NCBI RefSeq assembly: GCF_021555175.1
Contig: NZ_JAKGRW010000004.1
Location: forward strand, 62,001 to 126,000
Direction of reading: 5' to 3'
Length of the DNA stretch: 64,000 nucleotides
From: Nocardioides alcanivorans
Lineage (GTDB): Bacteria > Actinomycetota > Actinomycetes > Propionibacteriales > Nocardioidaceae
Position numbers and translations under genes: made by a program. A model generated the notes under the pieces. That model ran no database searches and was not told the origin of the DNA. It saw only the letters and a program-made list of their open reading frames with translations. Positions 39,050 to 48,781 of the stretch are shown in pieces. How positions within the stretch are numbered: position 1 is the first letter of the stretch; each line of letters begins with the position of its first letter.

Positions 39050-39744
39050 CTCCGAGAGCCGCTCGGCCGCAGCCATGACAGCGGGGGCGTGCATCCGGCC
39101 GGGCTGACGAGACAGACGCTCCAAGGGGCCTGAGACCGAGACGGCAGCGATGATCTTTCCGCTGGGGAGCGGACCGGGGCGGAGACCGAGGCAACGCCCT
39201 GCTCACGTTCGCCGATCGACTGTGCCCAGCCGCGACGGCGGATGCCGGACAGCGCGGTGGCGGAGAAGGCTGCGTTCTGGAGGCCGCGGTGCATGCGCTC
39301 CGGGTCCTCCCAAGCGAGGAGGACCTGGGCGGCGGACCCGGCACGCATGGTCAACTGCGAGCCGACCGGGATCGTGTCGCGCAGGCCGCTGGGACGTTCC
39401 GCAGCGGCGACACACACACGGTGCTCGCCCTGACGACGCCACAACTGGGCGGACTCGCCGGTGATGTCTCGCAGACGTGCCAGGACGGGCCCTGCCGCAG
39501 CGAGCAGGCGGTCCTCGCCTGCTGCGGCAGAGAGCTCGGAGAGACGCGGACCGAGCACGAAGCGGCCCTGCATGTCGCGGGCCACGAGGCGGTGGTGTTC
39601 GAGGGCTACCGCAAGGCGGTGCGCGGTCGGTCGGGCCAGCCCGGTGCCGGCCACCAGGCCAGCGAGGGTGGCAGGGCCGGCCTCGAGTGCGGCAAGCACC
39701 AGAGCGGCTTTGTCGAGAACTCCGACTCCACTAGAGTTGTCCAT
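39023..39744 (-). CDS. ndgR: IclR-family regulator NdgR/LtbR
   Basis: A winged helix-turn-helix at the N-terminus (TLAGLVAGTGLARPTAHRLA near residues 27-46) with an IclR effector domain. In Streptomyces and Corynebacterium the orthologue sits divergent from leuCD and controls leucine and other amino acid genes. One base is missing in the G run 39164-39167; restoring it gives the standard C-terminus SGKIIAAVSVSGPLERLSRQ and a TAG at 39023, 240 residues, instead of running into the repeat array. ATG 39744. Probable autoregulation through the shared 87-bp intergenic region. Confidence 0.92.
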
Positions 39745-39757
39745 ATGGCGATACTCT

Positions 39758-39789
39758 CATCTCAGATCATGGGATGCAAGAGGTAGTCT
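39758..39789. promoter_or_regulatory. candidate NdgR operator and leuC promoter
   Basis: CATCTCAGATCATGGGATG (39758-39776) is an imperfect inverted repeat with 6 of 7 arm matches. TAGTCT at 39784-39789 fits a -10 element for leuC, and ATCTCAG recurs at 39793-39799. The position between divergent ndgR and leuC suits a repressor site. It is inferred from symmetry and context. Confidence 0.5.
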
Positions 39790-39831
39790 GGGATCTCAGT
39801 CGAATCGAACGTGTTGCGTGGGAGGTAGGAC

Positions 39832-41244
39832 ATGGGCAAGACCCTGGCCGAGAAAGTGTGGGACGAGCATGTCGTCCGTAGCGCTGAGGGAGAGCCGGAC
39901 CTCCTCTACATCGACCTCCACTTGGTCCACGAGGTCACTTCACCCCAAGCCTTCGACGGCCTGCGCCTGGCCGGCCGCCCGGTACGTCGCCCTGACCTGA
40001 CCCTCGCGACCGAGGACCACAACGTCCCGACACTCGACTGGGACAAGCCGATCGTCGACCCCATCTCGCGCACCCAGATCGAGACACTGCGCAAGAACTG
40101 CGAAGAGTTCGGCGTCCGGTTGCACCCGCTCGGCGACATCGAGCAGGGCATCGTGCACGTCGTCGGACCGCAGCTGGGTCTGACCCAGCCCGGCATGACC
40201 ATCGTGTGTGGTGACTCCCACACCGCCACCCACGGTGCCTTCGGTGCGATCGCGCACGGGATCGGCACCTCGGAGGTCGAGCACGTGCTCGCCACCCAGA
40301 CGTTGCCGCAGGACAAGCCGAAGACCTTCGCAGTGACGGTCAACGGATCGCTTCCCGCCGGAGTCACCTCCAAGGATCTGATCCTCCACATCATCACCAA
40401 GGTCGGCACCGGCGCCGGCATGGGCTACATCGTGGAGTACCGCGGTCAGGCGATCCGTGAGCTCTCCATGGAAGCTCGCATGACGGTCTGCAACATGAGC
40501 ATCGAGTGGGGCGCCAAGGCCGGCATGATCGCGCCCGACGAGACCACTTTCGCCTATCTCAAGGACAAGCCCGAGTCGCCCAAGGGCGCTGAATGGGACG
40601 CTGCGCTCGAGCACTGGAAGACCTACGTCACCGACGACGACGCCGTGTTCGACAAGGAGGTCGTCATCGATGCTGCTGACGTCACTCCCTGGGTCACCTG
40701 GGGCACCAACCCCGGACAGGGCGCTCCGCTGGGTGGCACCGTCCCGGCGCCGAGCGACTTCGACGACAACATCGAGCGGGTCGCGGCCGAGAACGCGTTG
40801 AAGTACATGGCCTTGGAGGCCGGGACCCCGTTGCGCGAGGTCGCGATCGACACGGTCTTCGTCGGCTCCTGCACCAACGGCCGCCTCGAGGACCTGCGTG
40901 CCGCAGCGGAGGTCATCAAGGGCCACAAGGTGGCCGACGGCACTCGCATGCTGGTCGTCCCCGGCTCGGCGCGGGTGCGCCTCGAGGCCGAGGCAGAGGG
41001 GCTGGACGAGATCTTCATCGCCGCAGGTGCTGAATGGCGTGGCGCGGGCTGCTCCATGTGCCTGGGCATGAATCCCGATCAGCTTGCGCCCGGCGAGCGC
41101 AGTGCGTCGACCTCCAACCGCAACTTCGAGGGTCGCCAGGGCAAGGGCGGTCGCACCCACCTGGTGTCGGTCCCCGTGGCCGCCGCCACCGCTGTCCGCG
41201 GCACGCTGTCGTCCCCTGCCGACCTCGTGCCGGCCACGGTCTGA
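39832..41244 (+). CDS. leuC: 3-isopropylmalate dehydratase large subunit
   Basis: A [4Fe-4S] hydro-lyase that isomerises 2- to 3-isopropylmalate together with LeuD, and the citramalate analogue in the CimA pathway. Cluster Cys are in [12 protein letters not shown] and [13 protein letters not shown]; the [12 protein letters not shown] motif is near residue 125. It is 470 residues. GGGAGG lies 8 nt before the ATG. First gene of leuCD, divergent from ndgR. Confidence 0.97.
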   Translation: MGKTLAEKVWDEHVVRSAEGEPDLLYIDLHLVHEVTSPQAFDGLRLAGRPVRRPDLTLATEDHNVPTLDWDKPIVDPISRTQIETLRKNCEEFGVRLHPLGDIEQGIVHVVGPQLGLTQPGMTIVCGDSHTATHGAFGAIAHGIGTSEVEHVLATQTLPQDKPKTFAVTVNGSLPAGVTSKDLILHIITKVGTGAGMGYIVEYRGQAIRELSMEARMTVCNMSIEWGAKAGMIAPDETTFAYLKDKPESPKGAEWDAALEHWKTYVTDDDAVFDKEVVIDAADVTPWVTWGTNPGQGAPLGGTVPAPSDFDDNIERVAAENALKYMALEAGTPLREVAIDTVFVGSCTNGRLEDLRAAAEVIKGHKVADGTRMLVVPGSARVRLEAEAEGLDEIFIAAGAEWRGAGCSMCLGMNPDQLAPGERSASTSNRNFEGRQGKGGRTHLVSVPVAAATAVRGTLSSPADLVPATV

Positions 41245-41258
41245 ACGGAGACTTGATC

Positions 41259-41846
41259 ATGGAGAAGTTCATCACCCACGCCGGTGTCGGTGTCCCGCTG
41301 CGCCGCAGTGACGTCGACACCGATCAGATCATCCCCGCCGAGTACCTCAAGCGGGTCACGCGTTCGGGGTTCGAGGACGGCCTCTTCTCGGCCTGGCGCA
41401 ACGACCCGGACTTCGTGCTCAACCAGGCGCCGTACGCCGCGGGGACCGTGCTCGTCGCGGGCCCCAACTTCGGCACCGGGTCTTCACGCGAGCATGCTGT
41501 GTGGGCGCTGCAGAACTATGGTTTCAAGGCAGTGATCTCGCCGCGCTTCGGTGACATCTTCCGTGGCAACTCGGGCAAGGCGGGTCTGCTCACCGTGCAG
41601 CTCGACGAGTCGGTCGTGGTGCAGATCTGGGAGTACCTCGAGGCCGATCCGGGTGCGAGCATCACCGTCGACCTGGAGAACCGCGTCGTCACCGCGGGCG
41701 ATCTCTCGGCGCCCTTCGAGACCGACGAATACGTGCGATGGCGGCTGATGGAGGGCCTCGACGACATCGGCATCACTTTGTCGCACGATGACGACATCGC
41801 TGCCTACGAAGCGCATCGTCCGTCGTGGAAGGCCGCAACCCTCTGA
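41259..41846 (+). CDS. leuD: 3-isopropylmalate dehydratase small subunit
   Basis: The swivel domain that completes the LeuCD active site. 195 residues, with [15 protein letters not shown] near residue 19 and the substrate loop [15 protein letters not shown] near residue 71. ATG 41259 with CGGAG upstream, 14 bp after leuC. Two hairpins follow the stop. Confidence 0.96.
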   Translation: MEKFITHAGVGVPLRRSDVDTDQIIPAEYLKRVTRSGFEDGLFSAWRNDPDFVLNQAPYAAGTVLVAGPNFGTGSSREHAVWALQNYGFKAVISPRFGDIFRGNSGKAGLLTVQLDESVVVQIWEYLEADPGASITVDLENRVVTAGDLSAPFETDEYVRWRLMEGLDDIGITLSHDDDIAAYEAHRPSWKAATL

Positions 41847-41859
41847 GCTGAACAGAGAG

Positions 41860-41932
41860 AATCTCCAACCCTGGTTGGAGATTGAGCAAGCAGAGACGTT
41901 TGGGCGGCGTCCTCCCGAGGGGAGGGCGCCGC
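41860..41932 (+). terminator. double terminator after leuD
   Basis: Stem 1: AATCTCCAAC / GTTGGAGATT with loop CCTG (41860-41883). Stem 2: GCGGCG-CCTCCC paired with GGGAGG-CGCCGC (41904-41932), one bulge, followed by TCTTCGTCGTTCT. Together they insulate leuCD from hupB. Confidence 0.75.
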
Positions 41933-41984
41933 TCTTCGTCGTTCTGGGCCCAAGAAATTTCCGGACAACTTCCCGGCGTGGTCA

Positions 41985-42013
41985 TTGTGATGTGACTCAC
42001 CAGAACCTAGCGT
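41985..42013 (+). promoter_or_regulatory. candidate hupB promoter
   Basis: TTGTGA (41985-41990), 17-nt spacer, TAGCGT (42008-42013), 58 bp before the GTG. It is the best -35/-10 pair I see in the 225-bp gap; the surrounding patch is relatively A/T-rich. Moderate match only. Confidence 0.4.
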
Positions 42014-42071
42014 GCATTGGCAAGAAGCCGGGCACGAGCCCGACTCCGCCAGTTCATTGGAAGGGAAGACA

Positions 42072-42761
42072 GTGAACAAGACTGAACTCATCGACGCGCT
42101 TGCAGCGCGATTCGAGGGGAACCGCAAGGCAGCCGCAGATGCGCTCGACAAAGTCCTCGACACCATCACGCGTGAGGTTGCGCGGGGCGAGAAGGTGGCG
42201 ATCACCGGTTTCGGCTCCTTCGAGAAGCGTGTGCGTGACGCCCGGTGGGTGCGCAATCCGCGCACCGGCGAGCGGATGAAGGCGAAGAAGAAGGCGGTCC
42301 CGAAGTTCACCCCGGGGGCCGACCTCAAGAACATCGTCTCGGGTGCGAAGAAGCTGCCGAAGCTCGTCGTCCCCAAGGCGACGGCCAAGAAGGCTGCCCC
42401 GGCCAAGGCCGCACCCGCCAAGGCTGCGGCCAAGAAGGCCACCCCGGCCAAGGCTGCTGCCAAGAAGACGACCGCCAAGAAGGCACCAGCGAAGAAGACC
42501 GCTGCGGCCACCACCGCCAAGAAGGCACCCGCCACGAAGGCTGCTGCCAAGAAGGCACCTGCCAAGAAGGCACCTGCCAAGAAGACGACGGCCAAGAAGG
42601 CACCCGCGACGAAGGCTGCTGCCAAGAAGGCACCCGCGACGAAGGCTGCTGCCAAGAAGACGACCGCAAAGAAGGCACCCGCCAAGAAGGCCCCGGCAAC
42701 CAAGGCTGCTGCCAAGAAGGCACCTGCCAAGAAGACGACGGCCAAGAAGGCGACAAAGTAG
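42072..42761 (+). CDS. hupB: HU-family nucleoid protein with long Lys/Ala tail
   Basis: Residues 1-90 are a normal HU domain ([17 protein letters not shown] at the start, [20 protein letters not shown] for the DNA-binding arm base). Residues 95-229 are [10 protein letters not shown] and AAKKTTAKK units, like the histone H1-like tail of mycobacterial HupB and Streptomyces HupS. The tail binds DNA and is acetylated or methylated in mycobacteria. GTG 42072 follows GGAAGGGAAG. The repetitive tail may vary in length between strains. Confidence 0.95.
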   Translation: MNKTELIDALAARFEGNRKAAADALDKVLDTITREVARGEKVAITGFGSFEKRVRDARWVRNPRTGERMKAKKKAVPKFTPGADLKNIVSGAKKLPKLVVPKATAKKAAPAKAAPAKAAAKKATPAKAAAKKTTAKKAPAKKTAAATTAKKAPATKAAAKKAPAKKAPAKKTTAKKAPATKAAAKKAPATKAAAKKTTAKKAPAKKAPATKAAAKKAPAKKTTAKKATK

Positions 42762-42784
42762 GCAGCTCCGGCCCTACGCTCCGC

Positions 42785-42816
42785 AACGGCGTCCGCCCTC
42801 AGGGGTGGGCGCCGTT
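42785..42816. terminator. bidirectional terminator between hupB and cofC
   Basis: AACGGCG-CCGCCC paired with GGGTGGG-CGCCGTT (42785-42816), one bulged T, TCAG loop, then CGTCGTGTGTT. It lies between convergent stops. Confidence 0.75.
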
Positions 42817-42826
42817 CGTCGTGTGT

Positions 42827-43449
42827 TCAGTTCGAGAGCAGCGCCTGCGCGGTGTGGCTGCCGACGCCCAGCGCCAGCGCCTTGCCGAGGTCACCGGCGT
42901 CGTCGACGTCCTGGCGCAGGGTGGGAGTCCGCCCATGAGCTCGTGTGCACCACCGCGCAGGTGGAGCTCGGCCGACTGGTTGCCGAACTGCGGCTCGAAG
43001 TCGTCGACCCGGGTCGCGACATAGAGGCTCGTGCCGGTGCCCGCCGTGTCGCGCACGAAGGCCGTGGCGGATCCCTCGGCCGCGGCGAGCGCGGCGTCCA
43101 GGTCGTCCGGCGTCAGGGCGGGTACGTCGGCACACAGCGCCGCGACCCGGTGTGCCGGCCAGCGGCGGGCGGCTTCCAACGCAGCCTGGACGAGGCTGGC
43201 GTTGAGGTCGCCGGCGACTCCGTCCGGAATCACGGCGGAGCCGAGGTCGCGTGCGGTGGAAGCGAAGCGGAAGTCGTCGGTGACCACCAGCGCATGGGCA
43301 ACCGCGGGCGTGGCCAGCACGGCGGCGATGGTGTCGAGCGCGAAGCCGGTGGCAAGCGCCGTTCGGCGGGTGTTGCTCATGCCCAGTCGCGACTTGCCCA
43401 CGGACGGGGGCTTCACGGGGATGATGACGACGACCGGGGACGTGCTCAC
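42827..43449 (-). CDS. cofC: 2-phospho-L-lactate (phosphoenolpyruvate) guanylyltransferase
   Basis: Makes the activated side-chain precursor for coenzyme F420 (CofC/FbiD). The nucleotide-binding PVKPPSVGKSRLG is near residue 11, with the metal-binding LCADVPALTPDDLDAAL. The end of the frame shifts near 42919-42925, where one base appears to be missing; restoring it reads GGLPTLRQDVDDAGDLGKAL to a TGA at 42827, 207 residues. GTG 43449. Divergent from plsC. Confidence 0.9.
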
Positions 43450-43589
43450 GACCGAGATTGTGGCATCCCGCGGAGTGATCCGCGTGCCCGAGGGCGGTCC
43501 GGACGGAGAGCGAGTAGCCTGCATTGGCGCCGGTTGCCGCTCGGTGCCCCGCGCACCGGGGCGCCGCGAGACGAAGAGGAGGAGGCTCG

Positions 43590-44369
43590 GTGAGGGTTCG
43601 CAAGCTCGACCGTCCCCGAGGCTGGAGCTTCGTCTTCGCTGCCAGCATCCTCAAGCCGGTCCTCTTCGCCACCACCAAGCCCACCTGGATCGACGGCACC
43701 AGGATCCCCGCGACCGGTGGCTGCATCGTGGCTGTCAATCACATGTCACACCTCGACCCGCTCACCACCGCCCACTTCGTCTATGACCACGGTCGGCTCC
43801 CGCGCTACCTGGCCAAGGCGGGGCTGTTCCGGAACAGGGGGCTGGGGTTCTTCCTGCGCGCGGCGGGCCAGATCCCGGTCCAGCGCCAGACGTCTGAGGC
43901 CCTGGGCGCCTACGACGCGGCCGTCGCTGCCGTGCTGGCAGGCGAGTGCATCGTCGTCTATCCCGAGGGAACCCTCACCCGTGACCCCGGCCTGTGGCCG
44001 ATGACGGGCAAGACCGGCGCGGCGAGGATCGCCCTGGAGACGGGGTGTCCGGTGATCCCGGTGGCCCACTGGGGCGTGCAGAAGATGCTGGAGCCCTACA
44101 GCACCCGCCCGCACCTGTTTCCCCGCAAGGCGATCCGCTACAAGGCCGGGGAGCCCGTCGACCTCTCCGATCTCGTCAGCTCCCCTCCGTCCGCGGCAGA
44201 CATCAAGGTCGCCACGGAGCGCATCATGCAGGCGATCACCGAACAGTTGGCCGACCTGCGTGACGAGGTGGCGCCGGCTGTGAGGTTCGACCCCCGCACC
44301 CAGGGAGTCAGCCAGATCGGCAACCCCCGCAAGAAGAAACGACCAGGCGACGGCAGGAGTGCGCAATGA
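43590..44369 (+). CDS. plsC: 1-acyl-sn-glycerol-3-phosphate acyltransferase
   Basis: Acylates lysophosphatidic acid in phospholipid synthesis at the membrane. All four motifs are present: NHMSHLD (catalytic HX4D), KAGLFRNRGLGFFLRAAGQI, YPEGTLTRDP and VIPVAHWG. 259 residues from GTG 43590 with GAGGAGG upstream. It overlaps gpsA by 4 bases, so lipid precursor and acylation steps are cotranscribed. Confidence 0.92.
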   Translation: MRVRKLDRPRGWSFVFAASILKPVLFATTKPTWIDGTRIPATGGCIVAVNHMSHLDPLTTAHFVYDHGRLPRYLAKAGLFRNRGLGFFLRAAGQIPVQRQTSEALGAYDAAVAAVLAGECIVVYPEGTLTRDPGLWPMTGKTGAARIALETGCPVIPVAHWGVQKMLEPYSTRPHLFPRKAIRYKAGEPVDLSDLVSSPPSAADIKVATERIMQAITEQLADLRDEVAPAVRFDPRTQGVSQIGNPRKKKRPGDGRSAQ

Positions 44370-45367
44370 CCAACGTGGCGGTGCTGGGAGGCGGCTCCTG
44401 GGGCACGGCGTTCTCCATGGTGATGGCCGACGCCGGCTGCGACGTGCACATGTGGGCACGTCGCCCCGAGGTGTGCGCCGACATCAACGAGAGGCACCAG
44501 AACTCCGACTACCTCTCCGGGATCGAGTTGCCGCCCACCATCCGGGCGACCGTCGACCCGGAGGAGGCGATGGCCGGCGCCGAGGTCGTGGTGCTCACCG
44601 TGCCGTCGCAGACGCTGCGTGCCAATCTCGCCGACTGGGCTGCTCTGGTGCCCCGCAATGCGACGGTGGTCTCGCTGATGAAGGGCGTCGAACTCGGCAC
44701 CCTCAAGCGCATGAGTGAGGTGATCTCCGAGGTGGGCGACATGTCGCCGGAGCGCATCGCCGTCGTCAGCGGCCCCAACCTGGCGCGTGAGATCGCCCGT
44801 CGCGAGCCTGCTGCCTCCGTGGTTGCGTGCGCTGATCACGACGTCGCCAAGCAGCTGCAGGGTCTCGTGCACAGCAAGGCCTTCCGCCCCTACACCTCTG
44901 ACGACGTCGTCGGGTGTGAGCTCGGCGGCGCCTACAAGAACGTCGTCGCACTCGGCGTCGGCATGGCGGTGGGACTGGGGTTCGGCGACAACACCACGGC
45001 ATCGCTGATCACGCGTGGTCTTGCCGAGACCGCCCGGCTCGCGGTCGCACTCGGCGCCAATCCGATCACCCTCATGGGCCTGGCCGGCCTGGGCGACCTG
45101 GTGGCCACCTGCTCCTCACCGCTCTCGCGCAACCGCACCTTCGGCGAGAGGCTCGGCAACGGCATGACGGTCGCCGACATCCTCGCCTCCACCAACCAGG
45201 TCGCTGAGGGAGCCAAGTCCTGCAAGTCCCTGTTGGCGCTGGCACGCCAACACGGCATCGACGCCCCGATCGCGGAGGCCGTCGACGCCGTGGTCGACGG
45301 CCGGATGACGGCACCGGAGCTCATGGACACATTCGTCATGCGCGAGACCAAGGCCGAGCTCGACTGA
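44366..45367 (+). CDS. gpsA: glycerol-3-phosphate dehydrogenase [NAD(P)+]
   Basis: Reduces dihydroxyacetone phosphate to sn-glycerol-3-phosphate for phospholipids. The Rossmann motif GGGSWGTAFS is at residues 7-16, the catalytic Lys lies in ELGGAYKNVVALGVG, and LAGLGDLVATCSS follows. 333 residues. ATGA overlap with plsC. Confidence 0.96.
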   Translation: MTNVAVLGGGSWGTAFSMVMADAGCDVHMWARRPEVCADINERHQNSDYLSGIELPPTIRATVDPEEAMAGAEVVVLTVPSQTLRANLADWAALVPRNATVVSLMKGVELGTLKRMSEVISEVGDMSPERIAVVSGPNLAREIARREPAASVVACADHDVAKQLQGLVHSKAFRPYTSDDVVGCELGGAYKNVVALGVGMAVGLGFGDNTTASLITRGLAETARLAVALGANPITLMGLAGLGDLVATCSSPLSRNRTFGERLGNGMTVADILASTNQVAEGAKSCKSLLALARQHGIDAPIAEAVDAVVDGRMTAPELMDTFVMRETKAELD

Positions 45368-45426
45368 GGCCCACCGGCCGGATGCCCGGACCGCAGGACG
45401 ACCCCTGTCAGCGCGGGCATAGCCTG

Positions 45427-46515
45427 ATGACCATGAGCGACGCGCAGTCCCCGGAGCCCACCTACCGTCCCGCCACCGTGGCGGTCAGCGCCGGCCGTCC
45501 GCCGGTCGAGCCGGACGCACCGATGAACGTGCCGGTCACCCTCACGTCGACCTACGTCGCCGGTGGGGCGACCGAGTACGGCCGGTTCGGCAATCCCACC
45601 TGGACCGCATTCGAGGACGCGCTCGGCCAGCTGGAGGGCGGCCGGTGCCTCAGCTTCGCCAGCGGCCTCGCCGCGGTCTCCACCGTGCTCGACCTCGTCG
45701 GTCAAGGGCAGACCGTCGTCGCGGCGCGCCATTCCTACAACGGCACCATCATGCAGTTGGCCGACCTCGAGTCGCGTGGCCGCATCCACGCTCGTCTGGT
45801 CGACCTCAACGACACCCAGGCTGTCGTCGAGGCCTGCGACGGTGCGGCGTTGGTCTGGCTGGAGAGCCCGACCAACCCGGCCCTCGAGGTCGCTGACATC
45901 CCGGCGATTCGCGATGCCGCCCACGCCGCCGGTGCCTACCTCGTCGTCGACAACACGTTTGCCACGCCGGTGCTCCAGCGCCCGCTCGAGATGGACGTCG
46001 ACATCGTCGTGCACTCCGCCACGAAGTACATCGCCGGGCACAGCGACGTACTCATGGGTGCGGTGCTCACCAACGACGAGGAGTTGTACGGCGTCCTGAA
46101 GGGCCGCCGTGACCTCATCGGGGCGATCCCGGGACCGTTCGAGGCCTACCTGGCGCTGCGCGGCCTTCGCACCCTCCACCTCCGGGTGGAGAGGGCCCAG
46201 GAGAACGCCCAAGAGCTCGTGGCACGCCTTCGGGAGCACCCGGCGGTCGGAGAGGTCCGCTACCCGGGTTTCGGTGGGATCATCTCGATCGTGCTCGCCC
46301 AGGGTGCGCTGGCGGCAGATCTGCTCACTCACAAGACGAAGCTGTGGGTCCATGCGACGAGCCTCGGCGGAGTGGAGTCGACCTTCGAGCGGCGTCGTCG
46401 TTGGAAGACCGAACCTGCGACGATCCCTGACGCCCTCGTGCGCATGTCGGTGGGCATCGAAGACGTGGAAGACCTCTGGGAGGACCTCGAGCGCGCGCTC
46501 GGCACCTTGACCTGA
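45427..46515 (+). CDS. cystathionine gamma-synthase/lyase family PLP enzyme
   Basis: A trans-sulfuration PLP enzyme of the Cys/Met metabolism family. It has YGRFGNPTWTAFEDAL, the PLP-stacking region SFASGLAAVS, the Asp in VVDNTFATP, and the PLP-lysine motif SATKYIAGHSD near residue 199. 362 residues. It could be MetB, MetC/CGL or an O-acetylhomoserine enzyme; sequence alone does not separate these. ATG 45427 or 45433. No other sulfur gene is nearby. Confidence 0.85.
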   Translation: MTMSDAQSPEPTYRPATVAVSAGRPPVEPDAPMNVPVTLTSTYVAGGATEYGRFGNPTWTAFEDALGQLEGGRCLSFASGLAAVSTVLDLVGQGQTVVAARHSYNGTIMQLADLESRGRIHARLVDLNDTQAVVEACDGAALVWLESPTNPALEVADIPAIRDAAHAAGAYLVVDNTFATPVLQRPLEMDVDIVVHSATKYIAGHSDVLMGAVLTNDEELYGVLKGRRDLIGAIPGPFEAYLALRGLRTLHLRVERAQENAQELVARLREHPAVGEVRYPGFGGIISIVLAQGALAADLLTHKTKLWVHATSLGGVESTFERRRRWKTEPATIPDALVRMSVGIEDVEDLWEDLERALGTLT

Positions 46516-46558
46516 GGTGCCCGAAGGCACGGATGTCGGGTGCGGAATGATGGGCGTC

Positions 46559-47107
46559 GTGAATGCACAGACCACCCCTGAGCCCGACACCTCCCTCGCC
46601 GTCGACATCGACGCCTGCTGCCGACTCTCCGGCACCTTCACGCTGAGGTCCGGCCAGGTCTCGAACGAGTACTTCGACAAGTACCTCTTCGAGTCCCGTC
46701 CCGACCTGCTGGAGCGCGTTGCGGCCCAGATGGTGGGGCTGCTGCCTGAGGGCACGGAGCTCCTCGGTGGGCTGGAGCTCGGCGGGGTGCCGATTGCCAC
46801 GATGGTCAGCGCCAAGACCGGACTGCCCGCACTCTTCGTGCGCAAGAAGGCCAAGGAGTACGGCACCTGCAAGCTTGCCGAAGGGCCGGACGTGGCCGGG
46901 CGCCGCATCACGTTGATCGAGGACGTCATCACCACGGGTGGCGCCGTCCGTGACGCCACGCGTGAATTGCGGGCAGCCGGTGCGATCGTCGAGACGGTCG
47001 TGTGCGCCATCGACCGGAGCCCCGAGGGCACCAACCCCTTGTCCGACGTCGACCTCGAGGTGCGCCCCGTGCTGACGAAGGCCGACCTCGACGCTGCGCG
47101 CGGCTGA
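46559..47107 (+). CDS. pyrE: orotate phosphoribosyltransferase
   Basis: Converts orotate and PRPP to OMP in pyrimidine synthesis. The PRPP-binding motif ITLIEDVITTGGAV is near residues 118-131, with the catalytic loop FVRKKAKEYGTCK. GTG 46559 is chosen (VNAQTTPEP); in-frame ATGs exist at 46547 and 46550. 182 residues. Confidence 0.92.
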   Translation: MNAQTTPEPDTSLAVDIDACCRLSGTFTLRSGQVSNEYFDKYLFESRPDLLERVAAQMVGLLPEGTELLGGLELGGVPIATMVSAKTGLPALFVRKKAKEYGTCKLAEGPDVAGRRITLIEDVITTGGAVRDATRELRAAGAIVETVVCAIDRSPEGTNPLSDVDLEVRPVLTKADLDAARG

Positions 47108-47147
47108 CCGCCGGAGCAGCACACACCCGTTAGGGTCAGTGCCCGTC

Positions 47148-48269
47148 ATGACTGAACAGCAGCCCAAGCCCAGGATCGCCGTCGTCTTCGGTGGTCGTTC
47201 GAGCGAACACGTGATCTCGTGTGTGACGGCCGGGAGCGTCCTCGCCATGATCGATCGCTCGAGGTACGACGTCGTCCCGGTTGGTATCACGACCGATGGT
47301 CGCTGGGTGCTCGCCGAGGGCGATCCGGAGCTCCTGCGCATCTCTGCCGGCGACGCGTTGCCCGAGGTCGACGGCTCCGGTGACGTCGTGTCGCTCCACG
47401 CGGTCGCGGGCGGCGCGGAGTTGGTCGTCTCCGCGGCAGGAGCCCCGCCGAGCGTGCTGGGCAGCGTCGACGTGGTCTTTCCGTTGCTCCACGGGCCGTG
47501 GGGTGAGGACGGCACGGTTCAGGGACTGCTCGAGATGGCCGGGGTCCGCTACGTCGGCTCGGGTGTGCTCGCCTCCGCGATCGGCATGGACAAGGCGGCC
47601 ACCAAGGTCGTGCTCAACGCCGCCGGGCTGAGGACGGTGCCGTCCGTGGTCGTCACCGCCCACGACTGGCGCAAGGACGAGGCCGGCTGCCGTGAGCGCA
47701 TCGCGGCGCTCGGCCACCCGCTGTTCGTGAAGCCAGCCCGCGCCGGCTCCTCCATGGGCATCTCCAAGGTGCACGACGACTCCGAGCTGGCCGGCGCGAT
47801 CGCGGCGGCCCAGCTCCACGACCCCAAGGTGCTCATCGAGGCGTTCGCCGCCGGGGCACGGGAGATCGAGTGCGGAGTGCTCGGCTCACTCGACGGTGGC
47901 GTGGAGGTCTCGCTCCCCGCCGAGATCCACGTTGGCGGCGACCACGAGTTCTATGACTTCGACGCCAAGTACCTGCCCGAGCAGAGCACCACGATCGACC
48001 TGCCCGCGGACCTCCCCGACGAGGTCGTTGCCGAGATCCGTCGGCTTGCCGCCGACACGTTCCGAGCCATCGGCTGCGAGGGTCTTGCGCGCGTCGACTT
48101 CTTCTGGATGCCGTCGGGCGAACTGGTCATCAACGAGATCAACACGATGCCCGGCTTCACGCCGACGTCCATGTATCCGCAGATGTGGGCCGCCACGGGG
48201 ATCGACTACCAGCAGCTCGTCGAGCGTCTGATCCAGCTCGCGCTCGCACGGGACACCGGCCTGCGCTGA
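47148..48269 (+). CDS. ddl: D-alanine-D-alanine ligase
   Basis: An ATP-grasp ligase making D-Ala-D-Ala for peptidoglycan. Motifs: VVFGGRSSEHVISC at the N-terminus, LHGPWGEDGTVQG, PARAGSSMGI, and the metal site FFWMPSGELVINEINTMPGF. 373 residues. ATG 47148. It converges with the DUF3515 gene with an 18-bp gap. Confidence 0.96.
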   Translation: MTEQQPKPRIAVVFGGRSSEHVISCVTAGSVLAMIDRSRYDVVPVGITTDGRWVLAEGDPELLRISAGDALPEVDGSGDVVSLHAVAGGAELVVSAAGAPPSVLGSVDVVFPLLHGPWGEDGTVQGLLEMAGVRYVGSGVLASAIGMDKAATKVVLNAAGLRTVPSVVVTAHDWRKDEAGCRERIAALGHPLFVKPARAGSSMGISKVHDDSELAGAIAAAQLHDPKVLIEAFAAGAREIECGVLGSLDGGVEVSLPAEIHVGGDHEFYDFDAKYLPEQSTTIDLPADLPDEVVAEIRRLAADTFRAIGCEGLARVDFFWMPSGELVINEINTMPGFTPTSMYPQMWAATGIDYQQLVERLIQLALARDTGLR

Positions 48270-48287
48270 GTCCGGGCCGCTGCCGGC

Positions 48288-48778
48288 TCAGGCGCAGGTG
48301 CTGGTCTGCTCGAGCGACACCTTGATCGCGTCGGAGACGGTGACCAGGGCGCCCGCCGGCGGCCGGTGCTCACCGGGCACCTGCAGACGCACCGCGGGGG
48401 AGAAGCCGATGGTGGTCATGTCGAGGTCCGCCTCGTTGTCACCGAACTCGTCGGGGCGGACGAACCACCCCACCCCGTTGATCTCCTCGCACGGTGAGGC
48501 CTCGTTGAAGTCGGCGGGCATCGTGACTCCGCAGGTCACGACCACAGCCGGGCTGCCCCACGCGCGGGCCGGAGCGCCCGGAGGCGTGACCTCGACCTCG
48601 TCGAGTCCCTCCATCTCGTCGGGGAGCAGGCTCATCAAGGCGCTGCACGCGGTGCTGTCGGCCCGGCTGAGCTCGGGGAGTCGACGGTGATGTCGTCGTT
48701 GCACCCCACGACGAGCGAGCCCACGAGCAGCGTGAGGAGGGCGCGGGACAGCAGCCGGCGCCGTACGGAGTCGGTCAA
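48288..48778 (-). CDS. DUF3515-family lipoprotein
   Basis: A short signal peptide with lipobox LVVGC, then a domain with four Cys in STACSALMSLLPDEM, VVTCGVTMP, SPCEEINGVGWF and the C-terminal TSTC, matching DUF3515, a small actinobacterial secreted family of unknown role. One base is missing in the G run 48675-48678; restoring it joins the signal peptide to the domain (TVDSPELSRADS), 163 residues. The start is TTG 48778, 3 bp after the Lrp-like stop, so they form an operon. The very long antisense frame through this locus is a shadow. Confidence 0.85.
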
Positions 48779-48781
48779 GGC

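Noticed and set aside
42343..43593. Arg/Pro-rich frame across hupB and cofC
   Set aside because: It is the +1 shadow of the repetitive Lys/Ala-coding tail and continues antisense to cofC.
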